Below, piece by piece: positions 58,332 to 64,000 of a stretch of 64,000 nt of DNA; position 1 is the stretch's first letter, and each line of letters opens with the position of its first letter. This stretch comes from Streptomyces plumbidurans (GTDB lineage Bacteria > Actinomycetota > Actinomycetes > Streptomycetales > Streptomycetaceae). The notes below the pieces were generated by a model. It saw nothing but the letters and a program-made list of their open reading frames with translations. It was not told the origin of the DNA and ran no database searches. Both the position numbers and the translations under genes were made by a program. Location of the stretch: NCBI RefSeq assembly GCF_019857225.1, contig NZ_JAFJSY010000028.1, forward strand, positions 62,001-126,000, written 5' to 3'.

Positions 58332-59579
58332 ATGACGACATCGCTATCGACACCGGCATGGGCGGTGGTGCGCGTCCTGCGGGACCGCAACGCGGGGCTG
58401 TATCTCGTGGGCGTGGTGGTCTCCGGCTTCGGGACGTCGGCGCTGTGGCTGGCGTCGGGCGTGTGGGTCAAGGACCTGACCGGCTCGAACGGCCTCGCGG
58501 CGCTGTGCCTGCTGGCCATGTGGACGCCCACGCTCGCCGGGCCCCTGCTCGGCACCCTCGCCGACCGCGTGCGCCGCAAGCCCCTGCTGATCGGCACGAA
58601 CCTGCTGCTGGCCGCCCTCCTGCTCACCCTCTTCACGGTCGACTCCCCCGGCCGTCTCTGGCTGCTCTACGCGGTCCTGTTCGTCTACGGCGCCGTGGGC
58701 GTCGTCGAGGACGCGGCCGAGTCGGCCCTGGTCGCCACCGCGGTCGACCGGTCCCTGCTCGGCGACTTCAACGGGCTGCGCATGACGGCGACCGAGGGCA
58801 TGAAGCTGGTGGCGCCGCTCGCGGGGGCGGGTCTGTACGCGGCCTGCGGCGGCCCGGGGGTGGCGCTGCTGGACTCGGTCACCTTCGTGCTGGCCGCGGG
58901 GGTCTGCACGCTGCTGCGGGTCCGCGAGGACAGGACGGCGCCGCCCACGACCGGCTGGTGGGAGCGGACGGCCGAGGGCACGCGCTTCTTGTGGGCCCAC
59001 ACCCGGCTGCGGCCGCTGGTCCTGGCGGGCGGCGCCACGATGCTCTGCGCGGGCCTGAGCGGCTCGCTGCTCTACGCCGTCGTCGACGGCCTCGGGCACG
59101 CCCCCGCCTACGCCGGTGTGCTGTACGCCGTCCAGGGCGCCGGTTCTGTCGTGCTGGGACTGACCTCGGGCACCGGGCTGCGCCTGCTGGGCGGCCGCCG
59201 GTTCGCGGCGTTCGGGATCGCCCTGACGGCGTGCGCGGTGGCGGGACGGGCGGTGCAGTCCGACGCGGTGGCCCTCGCCTGCAGCGCGGCGAGCGGAATC
59301 GGGCTGCCGTGCGTGCTGATCGCGGCGATGACGGCCGTACAGCGCGAGACCCCGACCGCCCTGCTCGGCCGCACGGCCGCCACGGCCAACACCCTGATGT
59401 TCACACCGAACGTGATCGGTCTGGCGGTGGGCGCGGCGCTGGTCGAACTGGTCGACTACCGCCTGCTGCTGACAGCCCTGGGCACGGCGCTGCTGGGGAC
59501 GGCCGCGGCCCTGGTCCAGAGCCGCGCGAGCGCCTCCCGCACCACCGACAGATCGCCGTCCGACGCCAACCCCGCGTGA
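58332..59579 (+). CDS. MFS transporter, 12-TM exporter-like
   Basis: A 415-aa membrane protein. TM1 contains GLYLVGVVVSGFG, and the TM2-TM3 loop carries motif A (GTLADRVRRKPLLIG). About twelve hydrophobic segments follow. It resembles the enterobactin-exporter/MFS_3 type, but the cargo is unknown. The ATG at 58332 begins MTTSLSTPAW. Its 3' end overlaps the opposite gene (59456-60679) by 124 bases. Confidence 0.86.
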   Translation: MTTSLSTPAWAVVRVLRDRNAGLYLVGVVVSGFGTSALWLASGVWVKDLTGSNGLAALCLLAMWTPTLAGPLLGTLADRVRRKPLLIGTNLLLAALLLTLFTVDSPGRLWLLYAVLFVYGAVGVVEDAAESALVATAVDRSLLGDFNGLRMTATEGMKLVAPLAGAGLYAACGGPGVALLDSVTFVLAAGVCTLLRVREDRTAPPTTGWWERTAEGTRFLWAHTRLRPLVLAGGATMLCAGLSGSLLYAVVDGLGHAPAYAGVLYAVQGAGSVVLGLTSGTGLRLLGGRRFAAFGIALTACAVAGRAVQSDAVALACSAASGIGLPCVLIAAMTAVQRETPTALLGRTAATANTLMFTPNVIGLAVGAALVELVDYRLLLTALGTALLGTAAALVQSRASASRTTDRSPSDANPA

Positions 59580-60679
59580 TACAACCGCAGTTCAGTGGCA
59601 CCGGCCTCCCCCGCCGCGGCTGCGTCCGCCGCCAAGGTGGACGGGCTGCCGCCCATCCCGGAGACGACGGTGAAGTTGGCGGCGATGACGGCGCCCTGGC
59701 GGCGCTGGGCGGCGAAGGGGGGCAGCAGGGCTGTGCCGGCGGTGCACGGCACGACCACGCCGTCGGCGACGGACAGGATGTGGGTGGGGTCGACGCCCGC
59801 GTTGGCGCCGGCGTGGTACGGCACCGGGTCGGCGTGCAGAAGGACTTGGAAGCCCTCGGGGGCTGCCGCGCGGACCGCCGCGACGGCCGTCTCCTGCAGG
59901 GTGCGGGCGGTTTCGTCGCGCCACGCGCGCGTGGCGGCCGCTCTCGCTCCGCCGAGCAGCTTCTCGACCCCGGCCCAGCCCCCGTCGTCCGGCGCGCCCC
60001 GCCACAGCGGCTCCAGCGCCTCGCGCACTCCGGCCGCCAACTCGTCCGCGTCCAAGCCCTGTTCGCCGTACCCCTCCCGGCAGTACGGGCAGAAGCACAG
60101 GCCCATCAGATACGTCCCGGCGTCGCCGAGAGCGACCCCGCCGGTCTTGTCGTGGGCGTGCAGATGCTGCAGCCCGTACCAGCCGAGGGACTCCAGCTCG
60201 GTGCCGCGCGCGCCCGGCCGTACGGCCGCCTCGGCGGCCAGTTCGACGAGGTACGCGCGCGTGGCGGGCTGCGCGATGCACGGGGCCCACGGATAGCGGT
60301 CGCCGTAGGCGTTGACGACGGAGGTGTCCGGACGCTCGGCGCCCAGGCGGGAGTTGTGGGCGAGCACGACCCAGGTGTGCACGTCGAGCCCGGCGTCCGC
60401 GAGCGCCTGCGCGGCCTCGCCGTACGCGTCCCCGGGCGCCCAGTCCCCGGCGGCGTACGGCCTGATCTCGCGCCCCTCCCAGCGCGCGTCCGTGGGGTAG
60501 AGCACGGCGGCGTGCTCGGCGGTGACGATGCGGTGGCGCGGGTGGCGCGGCGTCAGCGCGCGCGTGGAGTGGTACGCGGCGGCCAGCGTCACCTGCCGCA
60601 CCCCGAGACCGGCGATGCGCTCCGCGGCCTCCGGGTCCCCGTTGACGTCCCAGGGGTAGACGAAAGCCGACGCCCTCAC
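59456..60679 (-). CDS. Unrecognised Cys/His-rich protein coupled to keto-deoxy-glucarate dehydratase
   Basis: A 407-aa cytoplasmic protein not assignable to a known enzyme here. The pattern of strands (ASAFVYPWDV, VRQVTLAAAY, VHTWVVLAHN, FQVLLHADP, GAVIAANF, ELRLYHAG) suggests a TIM-barrel fold like putative glycosyl hydrolases. Distinct motifs are AAAYHSTR near 36-43, LQHLHAHDKTG near 168-178 and LCFCPYCREGYGEQG near 190-204 (CxxC). The GTG at 60679 overlaps the stop of the dehydratase gene upstream, implying joint function in uronate use. The 3' end overlaps the MFS gene by 124 bases. Confidence 0.7.
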   Translation of the reverse strand: MRASAFVYPWDVNGDPEAAERIAGLGVRQVTLAAAYHSTRALTPRHPRHRIVTAEHAAVLYPTDARWEGREIRPYAAGDWAPGDAYGEAAQALADAGLDVHTWVVLAHNSRLGAERPDTSVVNAYGDRYPWAPCIAQPATRAYLVELAAEAAVRPGARGTELESLGWYGLQHLHAHDKTGGVALGDAGTYLMGLCFCPYCREGYGEQGLDADELAAGVREALEPLWRGAPDDGGWAGVEKLLGGARAAATRAWRDETARTLQETAVAAVRAAAPEGFQVLLHADPVPYHAGANAGVDPTHILSVADGVVVPCTAGTALLPPFAAQRRQGAVIAANFTVVSGMGGSPSTLAADAAAAGEAGATELRLYHAGLASDGDLSVVREALARLWTRAAAVPSSAVPRAVSSRR

Positions 60680-61614
60680 TTGTCCTCCAGCAGCGCGTAC
60701 CCGCGCTCGATCAGCGCCGCGAGCTGCTTGACATGGTCCTCGGTGGGCTCGTGCAGCGGGGCCCTCACCTCGCCCGCGTCCAGTCCCCGCAGCCGTACGC
60801 CCGCCTTGACCAGGGCGACGGCGTAGCCGCGTCCCTGGGCGCGCAGTTCTACGAAGGGGCGGTAGAAGCCGTCGAGGAGGCGGTGGGCGGTGGTGTCGTC
60901 GCCGGTGCGCAGTGCCTCGTAGAAGGCCCGGGCGATCTCCGGGGCGAAGCAGAACACGGCGGACGAGTACAGGTCGATGCCGATGGCGCGGTAGGCGAGC
61001 TGGGTCTGCTCGGCGGTGGGCAGGCCGTTGAAGTACAGGAACTCGCCGGGGACCTCGGTGCGCACCGCGCTGACGATGCGCTGCATCAGGTCGAGGTCGC
61101 CGAGGCCGTCCTTGAAGCCGATGATGCCGTCCGTGCGGGCCAGCTCGACGACGCTCTCGGGCGTGAACACGGCGTTGTCGCGCTGGTAGACGATCACGGG
61201 CAGCGCGGTCGCGGCGGCCACCTCGCGGTAGTGGCGCAGCAGCCCCTCCTGCCCGGCGAGCACGAGGTACGGCGGCATGGCGAGCAGTCCGTCCGCCCCC
61301 GCCGCCTCGGCGAGGCGCGCGTACCGCACGGCGAGCGCGGTCCCGTACCCGGCACCGGCGACGACCGGCACCCGCCCGTCCGCCGCCTCGACGGCCGTCC
61401 GTACGCACGCCTCGAACTCCTCGGGCGCGAGCGCGTGGAACTCGCCGGTGCCGCAGCAGGCGAAGACCGCGGCGGCCCCGGCGTCGACCCCGCGGCGCAC
61501 ATGGGTGCGGTACACGTCGAGGTCGACCGAGCCGTCCGGGCCGAACGCGGTGACCGGGAAGAACAGCGGCCCGCTGGGGATGCTGAGTCGAGCGGCGAGG
61601 GGGGATGGCGTCAC
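60676..61614 (-). CDS. 5-dehydro-4-deoxyglucarate dehydratase (DHDPS family)
   Basis: A 312-aa class I aldolase-fold enzyme with Schiff-base K168 in IIGFKDGLGDLDLM and Tyr143 in VIVYQRDNAVFT, plus FACCGTGEFHALAPEEF near 51-67. These match the KDG dehydratase branch. It converts 5-dehydro-4-deoxy-D-glucarate to 2-oxoglutarate semialdehyde with loss of CO2 and water. It is divergent from uronate dehydrogenase (240-bp gap). Its GTGA overlap couples it to the unknown protein. Confidence 0.88.
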   Translation of the reverse strand: MTPSPLAARLSIPSGPLFFPVTAFGPDGSVDLDVYRTHVRRGVDAGAAAVFACCGTGEFHALAPEEFEACVRTAVEAADGRVPVVAGAGYGTALAVRYARLAEAAGADGLLAMPPYLVLAGQEGLLRHYREVAAATALPVIVYQRDNAVFTPESVVELARTDGIIGFKDGLGDLDLMQRIVSAVRTEVPGEFLYFNGLPTAEQTQLAYRAIGIDLYSSAVFCFAPEIARAFYEALRTGDDTTAHRLLDGFYRPFVELRAQGRGYAVALVKAGVRLRGLDAGEVRAPLHEPTEDHVKQLAALIERGYALLEDK

Positions 61615-61854
61615 GGGCTCTCCCTGTGGCAGGCGCGTACGTTCTTCTGATCAGTGTCTATATTTCTGAACATCGCCACACTATGGAGCCGACTCGCGGC
61701 AGGTCAAGCGCGCAAACCCGCAAGACATCGACGGATTCGGCCGCTTCGCGCGACACTTGACGGAGTCGGGCCGCGCTCCTTAGCGTGTCCATGAATGTGA
61801 ATACTGTCCACGCATGCGGCCGTCATCGGCGGCGGACCCCAAGGAGACCCGAGG
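61615..61854. promoter_or_regulatory. Divergent promoter region between dehydratase and uronate dehydrogenase
   Basis: The 240-bp gap has an A+T-richer part (about 61640-61690) with GTTC (61641-61644) and GAAC (61668-61671) as outer inverted ends, a TGATCA palindrome at 61648-61653 and TTCTGA twice (61645, 61664). TCAGTGTCT at 61651-61659 also occurs at about 32096-32104 in the dehydrogenase/IclR gap. Near the uronate dehydrogenase side, TGTCCA is repeated around GAATGTGAATAC at 61787-61810. No single operator is certain. Confidence 0.4.
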
Positions 61855-62679
61855 ATGCCCGCTCCCCGCACCGTTCTGCTCACCGGCGCCGCCGGCGGAC
61901 TCGGCACCCTGATGCGGGACCTGCTCCCCGCCTTCGGCTACGAACTGCGCCTGCTCGACCTGCGCCCGATCGACGGCGAGCCCGACGCGATCACCGCGGA
62001 CCTCGCCGACCGCGACGCCCTGCGCGAGGCCGTGCGGGGCGTCGACGCGATCATCCATCTCGCCGGCATCTCCCTGGAAGCCCCCTTCGAGAAGATCCTC
62101 GCGGCGAACATCGAGGGGACGTACAACCTCTACGAGGCCGCCCGCGAGGAGGGCGTCGGCCGCGTCGTCTTCGCCTCCTCCAACCACGCGGTCGGCTTCA
62201 CCCCGCGCCCCCAGGGCGAGCCGCCCTTCGACAAGAGCGCGCTCATCCCGATCGACACCCCGCGCCGACCGGACACCTTCTACGGCCTGTCCAAGTCCTT
62301 CGGCGAGGACCTCGCCCAGCTCTACTGGGACAAGCACGGCCTGGAGACGGTCTCGGTGCGCATCGGCTCCTGCTTCCCGGAGCCGACCAGCGTGCGGATG
62401 CTGTCGGTGTGGATGAGCCCGGCCGACGGCGCCCGCCTCTTCCACGCGGCCCTGACCGCCGAGAACGTCGGCCACACGGTCGTCTACGGCTCCTCGGCCA
62501 ACACCCGCCTGTGGTGGGACCTGTCGACCGCGCGGGCGCTCGGCTACACGCCGCAGGACGACTCCGAGCCGTACGCGGAGAAACTCATCGCCGAGCAGGG
62601 CGAGCTGCAGCCGGACAACATCGCGCACGCCCACCTCGGCGGCCACTTCGTCAACGACCCGCCGATCTGGCCGTACTGA
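61855..62679 (+). CDS. udh: Uronate dehydrogenase
   Basis: A 274-aa SDR-extended enzyme. GAAGGLG (11-17) binds NAD. The catalytic Tyr143/Lys147 pair is in FYGLSKSFGED, and SSNHAVGF near 108-115 is characteristic of Udh proteins. It oxidises D-galacturonate (or glucuronate) to the aldaro-lactone, the entry to the oxidative uronate route. The ATG follows GGAGACC. Placed opposite the keto-deoxy-glucarate dehydratase, it makes this a uronate-catabolic locus; lactonase and galactarate dehydratase genes are not seen nearby. Confidence 0.92.
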   Translation: MPAPRTVLLTGAAGGLGTLMRDLLPAFGYELRLLDLRPIDGEPDAITADLADRDALREAVRGVDAIIHLAGISLEAPFEKILAANIEGTYNLYEAAREEGVGRVVFASSNHAVGFTPRPQGEPPFDKSALIPIDTPRRPDTFYGLSKSFGEDLAQLYWDKHGLETVSVRIGSCFPEPTSVRMLSVWMSPADGARLFHAALTAENVGHTVVYGSSANTRLWWDLSTARALGYTPQDDSEPYAEKLIAEQGELQPDNIAHAHLGGHFVNDPPIWPY

Positions 62680-62734
62680 CCCCGGCCGGGTCGCTCCGGC
62701 GCCGCCGAACGGCGGAAAACGAACGCCTCCGAAC

Positions 62735-62765
62735 GGCGGGCGGGCACCGAACGGGCCCGCCCGCC
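62735..62765 (+). terminator. Terminator after uronate dehydrogenase
   Basis: A perfect 11-bp GC stem (62735-62745 with 62755-62765) and a 9-base loop lie 55 bp after the stop. It is in the 296-bp gap before the DeoR gene, where a second hairpin (CGGGGG/CCCCCG, 62904-62923) and GGGCCC repeats lie nearer that gene and may be operator or leader. Confidence 0.8.
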
Positions 62766-62975
62766 GCCGTATTCGGGCACCACGCCTGCCCGATCTCACG
62801 CGGCCGCTCGCAGCCGCGCAGGTCCGAGGCGGGCACTCCGCTGCGCAAACGGGCAGATACGGGCAGCATCGGGCGTGCAACAAGCCTGGTCAGTGCGGCA
62901 CACCGGGGGTAAAACTTCCCCCGTGGGCCCGACCTGGGCCCGAACGGGCACTGAGCAGGGAAGGCGGGTGCGGCG

Positions 62976-63755
62976 ATGACGGCGAACAACGCGAAAACGG
63001 CTGAAGAACGTCAGCGCGAGATCGTGCGCGTCGCGCGTGCCACCGGCTCCGTCGACGTCACCCTGCTCGCCGACCAGCTGGGCGTGGCCAAGGAGACCGT
63101 ACGGCGGGATCTGCGCGCCCTGGAGGACCACGGCCTGGTCCGCCGCACCCACGGCGGCGCCTATCCCGTGGAGAGCGCGGGCTTCGAGACGACGCTCGCC
63201 TTCCGTGCCACCAGCCACGTGCCCGAGAAGCGCAGGATCGCGTCCGCCGCGGCCGAGCTGCTCGGGGACGCAGAGACGGTCTTCGTCGACGAGGGCTTCA
63301 CCCCGCAGCTCATCGCCGAAGCACTGCCCAGGGACCGGCCGCTGACCGTGGTCACCGCGTCCCTGCCGGTGGCCGGCACCCTCGCCGAGGCCGACGGCAT
63401 CTCCGTACTGCTGCTCGGCGGCCGGGTCCGCTCCGGCACCCTGGCCACCGTCGACCACTGGACGACGAAGATGCTGGCCGGCTTCGTCATCGACCTCGCC
63501 TACATCGGCGCCAACGGCATCTCCCGCGAGCACGGCCTGACCACTCCCGATCCGGCCGTCAGCGAGGTGAAGGCGCAGGCCATCCGGGCCGCGCGCCGCA
63601 CGGTCTTCGCGGGCGTGCACACCAAGTTCGGCGCGGTCAGCTTCTGCCGCTTCGCCGAGATCGGCGCGCTGGAGGCCATCGTCACCAGCACGCTGCTGCC
63701 GTCCTCCGAAGCCCACCGGTACGCGCTGGAAGGCCCGCAGGTCATCCGCGTCTGA
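62976..63755 (+). CDS. DeoR/GlpR-family transcriptional regulator
   Basis: A 259-aa protein. The N-terminal HTH at ~8-62 has VDVTLLADQLGVAKETVRRDLRALEDHGLVRRTHGGA. The C-terminal ISOCOT sensor has a sugar-phosphate-site motif at FVDEGFTPQLIAEAL, and Asp/Lys in TVDHWTTKML and HTKFG near 210. It probably represses a sugar-uptake system, most likely the binding-protein gene that starts 79 bp downstream. Confidence 0.9.
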   Translation: MTANNAKTAEERQREIVRVARATGSVDVTLLADQLGVAKETVRRDLRALEDHGLVRRTHGGAYPVESAGFETTLAFRATSHVPEKRRIASAAAELLGDAETVFVDEGFTPQLIAEALPRDRPLTVVTASLPVAGTLAEADGISVLLLGGRVRSGTLATVDHWTTKMLAGFVIDLAYIGANGISREHGLTTPDPAVSEVKAQAIRAARRTVFAGVHTKFGAVSFCRFAEIGALEAIVTSTLLPSSEAHRYALEGPQVIRV

Positions 63756-63834
63756 CCAACCGAACACCCGTCCCCCCGAGCGACACGCCCCGCCCGCGGG
63801 CGCGCCTTATCTCCCCATACGTCCAGGAGCACCA

Positions 63835-64000
63835 ATGAGAAGTCAGAGCCGCCGTATCCCCCGCTCCCTGTTCGTCGCGGCCACCGCCGGGACGCTCATC
63901 ACCCCCCTTCTCGCCGGCTGCTCGGGCGCCGGTGGGGGCGGCGGATCCTCGTCCCACTCCATCAACGTGCTGATGGTGAACAACCCGCAGATGGTGGAGC
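63835..64000 (+). CDS. Sugar-binding lipoprotein of ABC transporter, start only
   Basis: Only 55 codons are inside the window. The ATG at 63835 follows AGGAG. The product opens with a Sec/lipoprotein signal: basic MRSQSRRIPRS, hydrophobic core, and lipobox LAGC (Cys29), then a Gly/Ser-rich linker and INVLMVNNPQMVE, the first strand of a family-1 solute-binding protein. It follows a DeoR regulator, so it probably opens a second sugar-transport operon that continues past base 64000. Confidence 0.8.
   Translation, partial: MRSQSRRIPRSLFVAATAGTLITPLLAGCSGAGGGGGSSSHSINVLMVNNPQMVE

Overview
The window reads as chromosomal DNA of a Streptomyces or a very close relative. It is about 70% GC with strong GC bias at third codon positions, uses GTG and TTG starts freely, and packs genes into ATGA/GTGA-overlapping operons. 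It carries actinobacterial markers: mycothiol-dependent (MDMPI-type) folds, an LAETG class E sortase substrate, a complete ectABCD ectoine/hydroxyectoine operon and a ChlID-type CobN partner. No tRNA, rRNA, insertion sequence or prophage gene was recognised. The species cannot be named from sequence alone.

Layout. 1-12783 is a cobalamin operon: the end of cobN, a ChlI-ChlD fusion, cobO, cobB, cobI, an opposed ZIP metal transporter, cobM, cobL (CbiE-CbiT), a CbiG-CobJ fusion, cobH, a long CbiX and a CobC-like aminotransferase. Nearly every junction is a 4-base start/stop overlap. Between cobN and chlID lies a two-repeat, 61-bp-period relic of a type I-E-like CRISPR array. 12784-13115 holds a tandem ~147-bp duplication. 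13116-19166 holds a sortase-anchored surface protein, an amidohydrolase, a polar amino-acid ABC transporter and a class V aminotransferase. 19167-22894 is the ectoine operon with a long AT-richer leader, closed by a 22-bp-stem bidirectional terminator. 22936-33403 is mixed: an ECF sigma with an anti-sigma/MDMPI fusion, an aminotransferase, a DsbA-like protein, acetyltransferases, a GlxA-like regulator facing a DHA2 exporter, a DUF1349 protein, and ketoglutarate semialdehyde dehydrogenase facing an IclR regulator. 33563-35798 is a histidine kinase/response regulator pair separated by decayed copies of its own junction. 35861-39851 holds a penicillin-binding protein, a purine permease and a secreted acid phosphatase.

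39961-56974 is a 17-kb, one-direction block devoted to pectin. Six secreted enzymes come first on the map: PL9 and PL1 lyases, two CE8 pectin methylesterases, an alpha/beta hydrolase and a rhamnogalacturonan acetylesterase. A carbohydrate ABC transporter, GH43, PmoA-like and Gfo/Idh/MocA proteins, an IlvD/Edd sugar-acid dehydratase, a DHDPS-family lyase and a GntR regulator follow. 57111-64000 adds small proteins, an MFS exporter, an unrecognised Cys/His-rich protein coupled to 5-dehydro-4-deoxyglucarate dehydratase, divergent uronate dehydrogenase, a DeoR regulator and the start of a second sugar-binding lipoprotein.

How it fits together (inference). Extracellular lyases and esterases release galacturonate and arabinose from pectin and the ABC systems import them. 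Uronate dehydrogenase starts the oxidative galacturonate route, ending through keto-deoxy-glucarate dehydratase in 2-oxoglutarate semialdehyde. The IlvD/Edd and DHDPS pair looks like the matching oxidative pentose (arabinonate) route. Both would converge on the semialdehyde dehydrogenase at 30459-31988. A lactone-opening enzyme and a galactarate dehydratase are not identifiable in the window.
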